Notes: generated by a model from the sequence alone, not told the origin. A DNA stretch of 64,000 nt from JAMXLO01 sp963719805 (GCA_963719805.1 CAVRDF010000007.1:496001-560000); one strand, 5' to 3'; positions 25,535-35,257 are shown, numbered from the stretch's first letter. Numbers and translations: made by a program.

Positions 25535-27096
25535 CCGCGTTCGTCGGCGTCGATGTCGGCTCCGCCAGCGTGCGCGCCGTGGTGTTCGATCGCGATGGCA
25601 ACCGCCTCGCCGAGGTGGTCCGGCCAATCCAGCAGTTCAATCCGCGCGCCGGCGTGTTCGAGCAATCCTCCACCGACATTTGGCAACAGACCTGCGAAGC
25701 GGTGCGCGAGGCCGCCGCCGGCAGCAAGGCCGCAATCGCCGGTATCGGCTTCGACGCCACATGTTCGCTGGTCGCCCCCGGCACCTCCGTCGCGGAAGAT
25801 GGCGATCCGCAACGCGACATCATCATGTGGATGGATCATCGCGCGGTGGACGAAGCCGCGGCGATCAACGCCACGCACGATCCGGCGCTCGCTTATGTCG
25901 GCGGCGAAGTCAGCCTCGAGATGGAACTACCGAAAGTGCTGTGGCTGCAACGGCACTTCCCCGAACGCTATGCTCTCACACGGCGCTTTTTCGATTTGGC
26001 GGACTACATGGTCTGGCGCGCCACCGGCGCCGACGTCGCCAGTGTCTGCACCCTCACCTGCAAGTGGAACTACCTGGCGCACGAACAACGCTTCAGCGCA
26101 TCGCTGCTGTCATCCGTCGGCCTGGCAAATCTGCTGGTAAAGGTGCCACTAGAAGTGCGCCCGCTCGGCAGCGCCGCCGGTAAACTTACACCCGCGGCAG
26201 CCGATGCGCTCGGCCTGCCCGCCGGCATCGCCGTCGCCACCGGTATCATCGACGCCCACGCCGGCGGCGTCGCGCTCATCGGCGCGCAACCACAGGGCGG
26301 CCTCGCCATCATCAGCGGCACCTCGTGCTGCCATCTGGTGAACAGCCGCGAACCGATCATGGTGCCCGGCGTCTGGGGGCCGTATTACGGCGCCATGCTG
26401 CCCGGCTGGTGGCTGAACGAAGCCGGCCAAAGCGCAGCCGGCTCGCTGATCGACTGGACACTGCACCAGGCAGACTCATGGCCGTCGCTGGTGATCGCCG
26501 CCCGCCAGGCGGATCGCGACGTCTATACAATCGCCAATCAGTGGGTCTCCGACCTGCAATCCCGCGAAGCCGAACCGGCGCGCGGTCTGCATGTATTGCC
26601 TGACCATCACGGCAACCGCTCGCCGCGTGCCGACGCGGCCGCGCGCGGTATCGTCGCCGGCCTCACACTGGAGCAAGGCCACGATGCACTGGCAAGACGC
26701 TATCTCGCGACCATTCAAGGCCTCGCCTACGGCACGCGCGAGATCATCGACGCGTTGAACGCGGCCGGCCATCGCATCGAGCGTGTCGTGCTGTGCGGTG
26801 GCGGCGCCAAGAACGCGCTGTCGCTGCGCGAGCACGCCGACGCGACCGGCTGCGATCTGCATCTGATGGCGGAGAACGAGGCCGTCGCGCTTGGTTCGGC
26901 AATTCTCGCCGCCACCGCAGCCGGCGCTTTCCCCGATCTCCCATCAGCCGCCACGGCGATGGCACGCCCAGGTGACGTGATCCGCGCCAACCCTCCCCGA
27001 CGCGCGTTCCACGACAAGAAGTACATGGTGTATCGCGCGCTCGCCCAGGACTGGCCGCGCTACCGCGGGATGATGAAAGGGCCCTTCGGATGTTGA
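25531..27096 (+). CDS. FGGY-family pentulose kinase
   Basis: A 521-residue sugar kinase. The N-terminal ATP/phosphate loop is FVGVDVGSASVRAVVFD. The subgroup-specific blocks TCKWNYL, GIIDAHAGGVALIGAQ and PDHHGNRSPRADAAARGI match the FGGY pentulose-kinase (ribulokinase-like) branch, and CGGGAKN is the C-terminal adenosine motif. It phosphorylates a ketopentose or related sugar in the cytoplasm. It overlaps the permease before it by four bases and the isomerase-like gene after it by seven, so the operon couples uptake to phosphorylation. The exact sugar is unknown. Confidence 0.87.
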   Translation: MTAFVGVDVGSASVRAVVFDRDGNRLAEVVRPIQQFNPRAGVFEQSSTDIWQQTCEAVREAAAGSKAAIAGIGFDATCSLVAPGTSVAEDGDPQRDIIMWMDHRAVDEAAAINATHDPALAYVGGEVSLEMELPKVLWLQRHFPERYALTRRFFDLADYMVWRATGADVASVCTLTCKWNYLAHEQRFSASLLSSVGLANLLVKVPLEVRPLGSAAGKLTPAAADALGLPAGIAVATGIIDAHAGGVALIGAQPQGGLAIISGTSCCHLVNSREPIMVPGVWGPYYGAMLPGWWLNEAGQSAAGSLIDWTLHQADSWPSLVIAARQADRDVYTIANQWVSDLQSREAEPARGLHVLPDHHGNRSPRADAAARGIVAGLTLEQGHDALARRYLATIQGLAYGTREIIDALNAAGHRIERVVLCGGGAKNALSLREHADATGCDLHLMAENEAVALGSAILAATAAGAFPDLPSAATAMARPGDVIRANPPRRAFHDKKYMVYRALAQDWPRYRGMMKGPFGC

Positions 27097-28739
27097 CACT
27101 GCATCTGCCGCACGAACTTCCGCTGCTGCACGCCGCGCACAACGAGGTCCTGCTGGTCACCAACGCAGATCTGCGCGAGTCCGCCAACGTGCAGTGCTGG
27201 CCGGTGCAGGAAAAGTTCGAGGACAAGCTGCGCCGCACCCTGTCCGAACATTGCAACATCACGTTGCGCCGCGCGCATCCGGTCAGCGACGAACGCGGCC
27301 ACGGCTTCATCAGCAGCCAGCGCGAAGGTTGCGACCTGTTCGCGCATATTGATCCCGACGCGCCGGTGATCGTGCTGCTCACCGCCTGGCAGTATTCGCA
27401 TCATCTCGCCGCCAGCCTGCTGCATCATCGCGGCCCGATCCTTCTGCTGGCGAATTTCGACGGCACGTGGCCCGGCCTCGTCGGCATGCTGTGCATGGCA
27501 GGCACGCTGAACAGCCTTGGCCGCTACGCCGCGCGCCTGTGGTCCGAGAACTTCGACGATACATTCTTCCTGCGCGGTTTGCAGGAATGGCTGGACACCG
27601 GCCGCATCGACCACGACACCAGCTATCTGCGCCACATCGACGCGTCGCATCCGCTGCTCGGAACACCTGCCGGCCGCCTCGGCCGCCAGGTCGGCAAATA
27701 CGTGCTGCACCACAAGGAGATCATCGGCCTGTTCGACACCTTCTGCATGGGCATGATCAACGGCGTGTTCCCCCAGAAGGCGCTATGCGACATCGGCATG
27801 CCGCTCGAGGCGTTGTCGCAATCCGCATTGCTGGTGGAGATGGCGAAGGTACCGGTATCGCTGCGCCAGAAATGCCTGGACTGGTACCGCGGAGCCGGCA
27901 TGGCGTTCAAATTCGGCACCGATCACGCGACCGAACTGGTTGAGGCGCAGGTGCTGGAACAGTGTGCGATGCTGATCGCGCTCGCCCGCATCGCCGATCG
28001 CTTCGGCTTATCCGCGATCGGCGTGCAGTATCAGCAAGGCCTCGCCAATTCCTGTGCAGCGTCGGATTTTGCCGAAGGCGCCATCGGTTCGGCGCAACGC
28101 TTCCCGATCCCCAACGAAGCCGGCGCGATCATCCGTCCTGGCAAGCCGATACCCTGCATCAATGAAGTCGATATGGGCAGTGCCATTCCGCAGACCATGT
28201 TGTGGCGCCTGCTCGATTCACTTGACCTCCCATCCGAGACCACATTGCACGACGTGCGATGGGGCAGCGAGTTCGAAGGGAAGTTCTATTGGGACCTGGA
28301 GATTTCCGGTTCCGTGCCGTTCGGCCATCTGAAAGGCGGCATTGCCGGCGCCATCGGCTATCGCCAGCCGCCGATGTATTTCCCGCGCGGTGGCGCGACG
28401 ATTGCCGGCCAGTGCAAGGCCGGCCGCTTCATCTGGGCACGCGCGCATTATGTCGGCACCGAGGCGTTGATGCATGTCGGCACCGGGCACGCAGTGGAAC
28501 TGCCTGCAGCCGAATTCGAACGCCGCCGCCGCGCCACGACGTATGAGTGGCCGCTGATGAATGTGGTATTCGACGGTGTCGGCCGCGATGACCTGATGGC
28601 GGGCCACCAGAGCAACCACGTCACCGTCGCCTACGTTGACGATGCCAACCTGTTGGATGTCGCCCGTGCCTTCGTGGCCCAGGCACTCACCCAGAACATC
28701 ACCACCTTCGCCGCCGGCGACCTGGCCGGCCAACTCTGA
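27090..28739 (+). CDS. L-fucose/arabinose isomerase-like protein
   Basis: A 549-residue protein resembling the fucose-isomerase superfamily: an N-terminal alpha/beta part (VIVLLTAWQYSHH, ILLLANFDGTWPGLVGMLCMAG), a central domain with FDTFCMGMINGVFP, and a C-terminal region with NEVDMGSAIPQT and THG-like DDLMAGHQSNHVT. Such enzymes interconvert aldoses and ketoses, using a Mn2+ site formed by Glu, Asp and His. Its start overlaps the kinase gene. Together they suggest import, isomerisation to a ketose, then phosphorylation. It is distant from classical FucI and AraA, so the substrate is open. Confidence 0.75.
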   Translation: MLTLHLPHELPLLHAAHNEVLLVTNADLRESANVQCWPVQEKFEDKLRRTLSEHCNITLRRAHPVSDERGHGFISSQREGCDLFAHIDPDAPVIVLLTAWQYSHHLAASLLHHRGPILLLANFDGTWPGLVGMLCMAGTLNSLGRYAARLWSENFDDTFFLRGLQEWLDTGRIDHDTSYLRHIDASHPLLGTPAGRLGRQVGKYVLHHKEIIGLFDTFCMGMINGVFPQKALCDIGMPLEALSQSALLVEMAKVPVSLRQKCLDWYRGAGMAFKFGTDHATELVEAQVLEQCAMLIALARIADRFGLSAIGVQYQQGLANSCAASDFAEGAIGSAQRFPIPNEAGAIIRPGKPIPCINEVDMGSAIPQTMLWRLLDSLDLPSETTLHDVRWGSEFEGKFYWDLEISGSVPFGHLKGGIAGAIGYRQPPMYFPRGGATIAGQCKAGRFIWARAHYVGTEALMHVGTGHAVELPAAEFERRRRATTYEWPLMNVVFDGVGRDDLMAGHQSNHVTVAYVDDANLLDVARAFVAQALTQNITTFAAGDLAGQL

Positions 28740-28742
28740 ATT

Positions 28743-28768
28743 GCACCTCCCCCTCCGGGAGAGAATGC
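28743..28768. repeat. degraded palindromic repeat, family 2
   Basis: Between the convergent isomerase and creatininase genes lies CCTCCCCCTCCGGGAGAG, a shortened relative of the repeats at 17028, 48725 and 56620. It could fold into a short hairpin, but there is no T tract. Confidence 0.3.
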
Positions 28769-28769
28769 C

Positions 28770-29516
28770 TCACGCCGCAACAAACGCCTTGTATACCTCG
28801 ATCATATCGGCGACCGACGCCTTGTAGATCTGCGCCCCGTGCTCCGGCGACGACATCGAGGGATCGGATCCAATGCGCCCATCCGGAAACCGCCGGCGGT
28901 AATCGGCACAGTCGAAGAAGCCGCTGCTCTTCGGCGCAACCTTCGGCGACATCTGCGCATGCTTGATCGATTCCGGATGATAGTGCTGCGACAGCGATAC
29001 TTCAGACGCCGTGGCATGGCTGCCGTTGGCATCGCCGTAGTACTCCTTGGCCAGCGCCGACGAACGCGGCCCCTGCGACCAGAACACCATCTTGCAGCGC
29101 ACCGGCGATGATTCGCCCGGCCCGCGCATCGACGCAGTGGCATAAATCTCGTCGAACGCCGCGGTGACGGTCGCGACATTGCCGCCATGGCCGTTGATGA
29201 ACAGGAAGCGCTCGAACCCGTGCTTCATCAGCGACGTCACCACGTCGCCCACCAGCGCGATCAATGTCGAAGGCCGCAACGTGATCGATCCGGCAAAGCC
29301 CAGGTGATGCTGCGACATACCGATGGTCAGTGTCGGCGCCACAAGGCAGCCGATCTCGTCGCCCACGCCCTTCGCGACGAACTCCGCATCCAGGTGATCG
29401 GTGCCGATGAGGCCATTGGGCCCATGCTGTTCGGTCGATCCGATCGGAATGATGATGCCGCGCGAGGTGCGCAGGTATTCCTCGACCTCGTGCCAGGTTG
29501 CGAGCGCGAGTTGCAT
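28770..29516 (-). CDS. creatininase family protein
   Basis: A 248-residue protein of the creatinine-amidohydrolase family. The metal and active-site motifs are present: PIGSTEQHGPNGLIGTDHLD near residues 23-42 (Glu, His and Asp ligands), LFINGHGGN near 105-113, and a Glu-containing SHATASEVSLS. Family members hydrolyse creatinine, formamide-type bonds or cyclic amides in the cytoplasm. The ATG has a GGGGAGAAG ribosome site. It lies downstream of the tricarboxylate-type transporter set on the same strand, 86 bases after the Bug protein, so a cyclic amide or lactam may be what that transporter brings in. Confidence 0.85.
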   Translation of the reverse strand: MQLALATWHEVEEYLRTSRGIIIPIGSTEQHGPNGLIGTDHLDAEFVAKGVGDEIGCLVAPTLTIGMSQHHLGFAGSITLRPSTLIALVGDVVTSLMKHGFERFLFINGHGGNVATVTAAFDEIYATASMRGPGESSPVRCKMVFWSQGPRSSALAKEYYGDANGSHATASEVSLSQHYHPESIKHAQMSPKVAPKSSGFFDCADYRRRFPDGRIGSDPSMSSPEHGAQIYKASVADMIEVYKAFVAA

Positions 29517-29602
29517 GGACGCTTCTCCCCACAGAATGGCACGAGGGAAGGAAGGATTGGCGCCGCTGTCAACCGACGGGAGCGCCCACTCTGCAGCGCG
29601 AT

Positions 29603-30589
29603 TTATCCGTGCGTGAAGCCGAGGCCCTGCAACACGTCACGAAGCGCCGCCTCTTGCGCGGTCAGAAAAGCGCTTGTTGCACGGCTATCGAGGTATCGGT
29701 TGCTCAGGTTCGTCCGGCGCAGTTCCTCCTGCCAGACGTCAAGCTGCACGGTCTTGCCGAACAGCGCGTCCCAGTAGCTCACCTGCGGCGCCGGCATGTC
29801 GGCTGGCCCAGCCACGCCACGCCAATTGGTGAACACCACATCGTAGCCCTGCTCGCGCCACGTCTGCACTTCGGCATAGACACCGCCCAATCGCTGTTCG
29901 TTGGCAACGCCGATGGCACGCAGACGGCCACTTGCCAGGACCGGTCCAAACGACGATGCGGGCCCGACAACTGCATCGACATGACCGCCGATGACGGCCG
30001 TCACCGCCTCGCCCGATCCTTCGAAGCTCACCACCTTCAGCTTGCTGATATCGGCGCCGGCCGCCTTGCCGATAAGCCCGAGCGTGACATGGTTCTGCGC
30101 GCCAATGCCGGACAGACCGACCGAAACCGCCGCAGGATCGCGCTTCAGCGCCTCGGCGAAGTCGCGCCCGGTGCGGATCTCCGAGTTGCTGCCGACGCCT
30201 ACCATGATGTCTTCGCCCAGCAGCACGCAAAGAGGCGTCAACTGGTGCCAGGTGAACGGACTGCGCCCGGTCAGGTTGTTGGTCAACAAACCTGGCGCGA
30301 TGATCGCCAGTGCGCTGAAACTATGATTCTTCTGATCGATATACAGCCAGGCGAGCGCACCCGAGCCGCCCGGCTTGTTGATCACGGTCACCGGCACGTC
30401 GAACAGGTTCTGCTGCTGCCAGACCGCCTGTAACACCCGCGCGGTACGGTCGAACCCGGTGCCGGGGTTGGTGCCAACGACGATCTCGACGCCCCGGAGG
30501 GGCTTCCAAGTGGCTTGTGCCCTTGCCGATGCACCGAAGGCAAACGCCGACGCCACCAGCGGCGCCAGATGGCGCCGCGTCAACGTCAT
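29603..30589 (-). CDS. Bug/TctC-type periplasmic substrate-binding protein (copy 1)
   Basis: A 328-residue tripartite tricarboxylate transporter receptor. The signal peptide (RRHLAPLVASAFAFGASARAQA in outline) is followed by the family start RGVEIVVGTNPGTGFD, the ligand loop VINKPGGSGALAWLY, and FEGSGEAVTAVIGGHVDA. It traps a carboxylate-type ligand for the TctAB pair. The ATG at 30589 is preferred over a GTG at 30604. Homologous to the broken copy at 33497-34529. Confidence 0.85.
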   Translation of the reverse strand: MTLTRRHLAPLVASAFAFGASARAQATWKPLRGVEIVVGTNPGTGFDRTARVLQAVWQQQNLFDVPVTVINKPGGSGALAWLYIDQKNHSFSALAIIAPGLLTNNLTGRSPFTWHQLTPLCVLLGEDIMVGVGSNSEIRTGRDFAEALKRDPAAVSVGLSGIGAQNHVTLGLIGKAAGADISKLKVVSFEGSGEAVTAVIGGHVDAVVGPASSFGPVLASGRLRAIGVANEQRLGGVYAEVQTWREQGYDVVFTNWRGVAGPADMPAPQVSYWDALFGKTVQLDVWQEELRRTNLSNRYLDSRATSAFLTAQEAALRDVLQGLGFTHG

Positions 30590-30612
30590 CGGTGATGTCA
30601 CCACGTCTGTGC

Positions 30613-30993
30613 CTACGACTTGAATGCCCCACGCACCACGATTTCGGCAATCGTGCCATCAGGAGCACGGAACTTCAGCGCATTGGCGTCCGGCTTGCTC
30701 AGAATCTCGCCGCCCGCCGCGCGAATCTTCTCGGCAAACGCCTGACGATCGTCGACCTCGATGCCAAAATGATGGATGCGAGGGCCCTCACCGGCCAGTG
30801 TCGCTTCCGGTGTCTGCTCGCTTTCGTATTTCATGATGGCGAAGTCGACATATCCGTCCGTCATATGCCGTGAGATATGGCCGTCGCGGCTGCCGGTGTT
30901 GCGTTGCCGGAAGCCGAACACCTCCTCATAGAACTTGGTCGCCGCCTCCAGATCGTCCACCTTGATGGCGATATGCTTGATGATGCTGCTCAT
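30613..30993 (-). CDS. VOC/glyoxalase-fold protein (copy 1)
   Basis: A 127-residue single VOC module. The metal-binding pattern begins at His6 in IKHIAIKVDDLEAATKFYEEV, continues with His in RIHHFGIEVDD, and ends with the Glu in FRAPDGTIAEIV. Members are glyoxalases, dioxygenases or lyases; this one may act on the imported ligand. The ATG at 30993 has GAAGGAG upstream. About half its residues match the second copy at 33042-33452. Confidence 0.85.
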   Translation of the reverse strand: MSSIIKHIAIKVDDLEAATKFYEEVFGFRQRNTGSRDGHISRHMTDGYVDFAIMKYESEQTPEATLAGEGPRIHHFGIEVDDRQAFAEKIRAAGGEILSKPDANALKFRAPDGTIAEIVVRGAFKS

Positions 30994-31023
30994 CGGATAG
31001 CTCCTTCTTCGTGACAAATCGTA

Positions 31024-32529
31024 TCAACTGCCGGTCAACAACACGCGCGTCGCCGGACGCCGCTTGGCCCACAGCGACGCTCCCACCGAAACCGCGGAAC
31101 AAAGCAGCAGGAAAACGGCGATCGGGCTGCTGAGGAAGATCAGCGGTGAGCCGCTGGATATGGTCATCGCCTGGCGGAACGACTGCTCGAGCAGGCCACC
31201 CAGGATCAGGCCGAAAACCAGTGGTGCGCGCGGAATGTCCAGCTTGCGGAATGCAACGCCCGCGACACCGAACGCCAGCGCCAGATAAAGATCGAACACC
31301 TGTGTGTTGAACGAATAGACGCCGGCGGCGGCAATCCCCAGGATCAGCGCCAACAGAATACCCGGCGGCACGTACAGGATGCGCGCGAACAGTCCGACCA
31401 GCGGCAAGTTCAGCACCAGCAACAGCACGTTGCCGACATACATGCTGGCGATCAGTCCCCACACCAGATCCGGATGGCTTTGGAACAGCATCGGGCCTGG
31501 CTGAATGCCATACATGATGAAGGCGCCCATGATGACCGCGGTGGAACCCGATCCTGGAATCCCCAGCGCCAGCAGGTGCACAAACGCACCGCAGGTATCT
31601 GCATTGGTCGCCGCCTCGGGCGCCGCGACACCTTCGATCGCACCGTGGCCGAACTCCTCAGGCCGGCGCGAGACTTTCTTCTCCAGTATATACGACAGCA
31701 TAGCCGAGATCGTGCCGCCCAACCCAGGCGCGGCGCCACAGAAGAAGCCGACGGAGCCGCCGCGCAAAATCGCCGGCCACGCACGCCGCCACTCCTGCCG
31801 GGTGAACCATAGCTTTCCTTGCACGCGCACCGCATGCATCGTGCCTTCGCGCGTACCCTCGACCATGCGGCTGACCTCGGACAGCGCGAACATCCCGACG
31901 GCGACAACAAGGAAATTCACCCGGTCCTGCAATTCGGTCAGGCCGAAGGTGAAGCGCGCCGTGCCGCTTTGCAGATCCAGGCCGATAGTGGATATCGCGA
32001 GGCCGAGACAGGTCGCCATCATGCCCTTGGCAATCAAATCGCCGGTCAGCGCGCTGACGGTGGTGAGCGCGAACAGGATCAGCGTGAAATACTCGGCCGG
32101 CCCGAACTTGAGCGCCAGCTGCGACAGCGGCACCGCCACGAAGGCCAGCGCCGTGATGCCCAGCGTGCCGGCGACGAAGGAACTGACGGCGGCGATCGCC
32201 AATGCGGCACCGGCGCGTCCCTTGCGCGCCATGGGATAGCCGTCGAGCACGGTCATCACCGCAGCCGCATCGCCAGGCGTGTTCAACAGGATGGCCGTGA
32301 CAGCACCGCCATACATGCATCCATAGTAGATGCCGGCCAGCATCATCAGCGCCGACGATGGATCCATGCCGAATGTCGCCGGGATCAGCAGCGCAATTCC
32401 GGCGGACGGACCGATGCCGGGCAGATGGCTGATCATCGTGCCGGTGAACACGCCAATCAGCGTGTACAGCAGGTGCACCGGCATCGCGGCGATGACAAGC
32501 CCGTGCGCTATGCCGTGGAAACTGTCCAT
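31024..32529 (-). CDS. tripartite tricarboxylate transporter large permease TctA
   Basis: A 501-residue inner-membrane protein with about 11-12 helices. TctA hallmarks are visible: GTMISHLPGIGPSAGIALLIP near residues 29-49 (key G-x-G-P), YGGAVTAILLNTPGD, and the second repeat IPGSGSTAVIMGAF. With TctB it uses an ion gradient to import the ligand presented by a Bug protein. Four bases separate it from tctB upstream. Confidence 0.92.
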   Translation of the reverse strand: MDSFHGIAHGLVIAAMPVHLLYTLIGVFTGTMISHLPGIGPSAGIALLIPATFGMDPSSALMMLAGIYYGCMYGGAVTAILLNTPGDAAAVMTVLDGYPMARKGRAGAALAIAAVSSFVAGTLGITALAFVAVPLSQLALKFGPAEYFTLILFALTTVSALTGDLIAKGMMATCLGLAISTIGLDLQSGTARFTFGLTELQDRVNFLVVAVGMFALSEVSRMVEGTREGTMHAVRVQGKLWFTRQEWRRAWPAILRGGSVGFFCGAAPGLGGTISAMLSYILEKKVSRRPEEFGHGAIEGVAAPEAATNADTCGAFVHLLALGIPGSGSTAVIMGAFIMYGIQPGPMLFQSHPDLVWGLIASMYVGNVLLLVLNLPLVGLFARILYVPPGILLALILGIAAAGVYSFNTQVFDLYLALAFGVAGVAFRKLDIPRAPLVFGLILGGLLEQSFRQAMTISSGSPLIFLSSPIAVFLLLCSAVSVGASLWAKRRPATRVLLTGS

Positions 32530-32533
32530 GCCG

Positions 32534-32983
32534 CTACAGGTTCAACGGGCCAAGCGGCAATTGCACGTTCAGCAACTGCGAGAAGACCGTATAAGCCACC
32601 GCGGTGAAGCCGACAGAGATCAGCGCATTCGTCTTATGCTGCCGCTTGTTGAACACGCAGAGCAACCCGAAGATATAGACGATTGTAGCTATGATATATC
32701 CAGCCGGCTCAAACGCCGTATAGTAACAGATCGTCCATAGCAGGACGCACAGCAGTATCGGCCAGTGCGATGCGCCGGACCGGGCGAAAGCCACCGCGGC
32801 TTCGCGATGCCGCGTCTCCAGCATCAGCAGCACGGCGGAAACCAGCAGCAGGATGCCAACCAGCGCCGGAAACGCCCGAGGTCCAAGCGGATCACCCAAT
32901 TCCACGCGAGGGATGTGCCAATCGGAGTACAGGTATAAGAGCGCCCCGATTGCGGCGGCCACCGCGAGAATTCGATCCTTCAT
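32534..32983 (-). CDS. tripartite tricarboxylate transporter small permease TctB
   Basis: A 149-residue membrane protein with four predicted helices and the family pattern LGDPLGPRAFPALVG near residues 29-43. It is the small permease partner of TctA. A clear GGGAGGAG ribosome site precedes the ATG at 32983. It sits between the second VOC gene and tctA. Confidence 0.85.
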   Translation of the reverse strand: MKDRILAVAAAIGALLYLYSDWHIPRVELGDPLGPRAFPALVGILLLVSAVLLMLETRHREAAVAFARSGASHWPILLCVLLWTICYYTAFEPAGYIIATIVYIFGLLCVFNKRQHKTNALISVGFTAVAYTVFSQLLNVQLPLGPLNL

Positions 32984-33041
32984 TGGCTCCTCCCACCGCC
33001 GTGCCTGTCAGTGCAGGCACGGCATCCGTCAGTCAGAGCAC

Positions 33042-33452
33042 TCAGGCGACCCCGTGATGCTTGCGGAAGTTCACATAACGATCCTTCTGGCACAGCTCGG
33101 CGATCGTTCCATCGGGTGCGCGGAACTTCACCACGCCCGCGTCCAGCGGTGACATGATCTCGCCGCCGAATGCCTTGATCTTCTCGGCGGCGACTTTGAT
33201 GTCATCGACCTCAGCGCCCCAGTGATGGATGCACGGGCCGGTACCGGACAGCTGCGCTTCAGGTGAATCCTCGCTGTCATAGACCATCAGCGCGAGATCG
33301 ATGACGCCATCGGTCATGTGACGCGAGACGTGACCACCATTGCCGCTGCGATGCGTCGCGACTTCGCGGAAACCGAACACGTCCTGGTAGAACTTGGTCG
33401 AGGACTCCATGTCCTTAACCTTCAGCGCGATATGGACGATTTTGCTGGCCAT
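33042..33452 (-). CDS. VOC/glyoxalase-fold protein (copy 2)
   Basis: A 136-residue VOC module with the same layout as the copy at 30613-30993 (VHIALKVKDMESSTKFYQDVFGF, SRHMTDG, FRAPDGTIAEL) and a short C-terminal extension. First metal His in VHIALKV, second in IHHWGAEVDD, Glu in TIAELCQ. The ATG at 33452 has GAAGGAG upstream. It probably arose by duplication together with the adjacent Bug gene. Confidence 0.85.
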   Translation of the reverse strand: MASKIVHIALKVKDMESSTKFYQDVFGFREVATHRSGNGGHVSRHMTDGVIDLALMVYDSEDSPEAQLSGTGPCIHHWGAEVDDIKVAAEKIKAFGGEIMSPLDAGVVKFRAPDGTIAELCQKDRYVNFRKHHGVA

Positions 33453-33496
33453 GGTGTGCTCTCCTTCAGCGATGTGAGTGTTCGATGCGGACCCGC

Positions 33497-34529
33497 TCAG
33501 GCTTTCAGCAGATCGAGCGTCCTGAGTACGTCGGCGTAGCGCTGGGATTCTTCGGCGAAGAACTGCGCTGTCGCCGCGCTGTTGCGATAGTCACTGGTCC
33601 ACTCGTTCTGTTCGACGTACTTTTGCCACGCCTGCGCCGCGGTCACCTTGGCAAGCACGCCGTCCCACCAGGCCAACTGCGCGGCCGGGACACCGAGCGG
33701 TCCAGCCAATGCACGCCAGGCGGCGAATACCGCATCCACGCCTTGCTCTTTCCATGTCGGTGCGCCGGCAAGCGCGCCGGTCAGACGCTGCGCCGACGCG
33801 ATTCCGATCACCCGCAACTTGCCGGCCGCCAGCGGCCCAAGGATGCTGGATGCAGGCGTCACGGTTACCATCACGTGCCCACCCATCAGCGCCGTGACAG
33901 CCTCACCTCCGCCATTGAATGCGACGACTTTCAACTTGCGTGGATCGCCGCCCGCCGCACGCGTCACCAGCGCCAGCGCGATGTGGCTGTGCCCGCCGAT
34001 CGAACCGGACATCGCGAAAGCGACCGAGTCGAGTGTCCTGCTTCAGCTTTTCAGCCAGATCGCGTCCGGTCTTGAATGGCGAATCGGCGGCGACGGTGAA
34101 GATGATCTGTTCGTCCACCAGCGTGGCAACAGGAGTCACCTGCTTTAGCCCGATGGCGCCGACGCCTTCGAGTGGACTGATCAAGAGCGCCGGCGACTGC
34201 ACGGTGATGTAGTGTCCGTCACCCTTGTGCTGATTGGCATACAGAGTGCCGATAGCGCCGTTGCCGCCAGGCTTGTTGATCACCGTGACCGGCTGACCGG
34301 TGACATCAAGGTCGTGCATCATGCGTTGCAGTACACGTGCTGTTACATCCAGGCCGCCACCTGCAGCGCTGGGCACGACAATCTCGATAGACCGTGTCGG
34401 TTTCCAGGTATCCGCCAAGGATCGTCGGGCCGAACCAGCTACGGCAAGCGCTGAAGCACCAAAGATCAGGCTACGTCGGAAGAGCGGTACCGCTGAGATT
34501 GGTTGTACCGCAGGAACGAATTCATGCAT
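33497..34529 (-). pseudogene. Bug/TctC-type substrate-binding protein (copy 2), frameshifted
   Basis: The N-terminal half reads in one frame from the ATG at 34529: signal peptide, WKPTRSIEIVVPSAAGGG, INKPGGNGAIGTLY, to AEKLKQD near 34038. The C-terminal half continues in another frame from about 34030 (SVAFAMSGSIGGHSH, FNGGGEAVTALMGGHV) to the stop at 33497. Aligning with copy 1 shows one extra base in 34025-34037. Without it the protein would be a normal-length Bug receptor. Either a true null allele or a base-call error. It heads the transporter operon (Bug, VOC, TctB, TctA, VOC, Bug). Confidence 0.8.
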
Positions 34530-34792
34530 TGGATCGCTTCTTTCAATAACAGGCTATGGGGAGGGCTATAGGCCGTCAACCGCGTTGAACCTCATAGCCG
34601 TCGTACGAAACGCTCATAGATGCGTGACGAACTGCGGAGGCTCGTTCCCCTCATCCTCCTTATTTGTGATGACAGGCTGACCGCACGTCACTGCCGCGCC
34701 ATTGCGTCGCGCGGATAGAATTAGACAATTGGCAAAAACACCAACGCGACTGCGGATATCTGTCGCCGCGACCTTCATGCACTTGGAATCCG

Positions 34793-35065
34793 ATGCCGCT
34801 GATCGGCAAGACACTGAAGTTCAGCGGTGACGCGGCAGCCAACACGATACTTTACCACTCCGCCTCAGTGACGGTTACGCCCGCTCAGCAGACCCTCTCT
34901 GATTTCTTGCCACCGTCTGCACCAACCGCGATCGCGCCGAACCAGATCACCACCGACGCGCTGGACATCCATCTCACCAATGCTCACGTGTTCGGCAAGA
35001 CGATATCCGGCGATATCCTGCTCGGCCAAAGCTCCGCCAGCCTGTTCCCTCCGTTGCACGCTTAA
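34793..35065 (+). CDS. hypothetical 90-residue protein, possibly a gene remnant
   Basis: The frame starts at an ATG without a good ribosome site and encodes a Ser/Thr/Ala-rich sequence with no signal peptide and no C-terminal anchor. The part ISGDILLGQSSASL has the feel of an extracellular beta-type protein. It lies just before a PEP-CTERM gene, and could be the remnant of a similar secreted protein or a chance frame. The stretch 34530-34792 before it holds nothing I recognise. Confidence 0.25.
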   Translation: MPLIGKTLKFSGDAAANTILYHSASVTVTPAQQTLSDFLPPSAPTAIAPNQITTDALDIHLTNAHVFGKTISGDILLGQSSASLFPPLHA

Positions 35066-35257
35066 AGTCCGGCCGCACGCTGCCGTCGCAGCAAGAACCA
35101 GAAGTCCGCGTGCATCTGCGTTAAATTCTTCCTTCGCCGCTCGCTCCTGCATTCTTGGCAAGCAAAAGCGCAGCGCGCCGTCACACGACGTAACAGTGTC
35201 GCGCTTGCTCAACCAGAAATTGTTCGAAAGGATACGGACAACATCAAGGAGGTATCG

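Noticed and set aside
34614..34814. Small leftward frames in the gap after the second Bug gene
   Set aside because: No ribosome site, no domain and low-quality composition.
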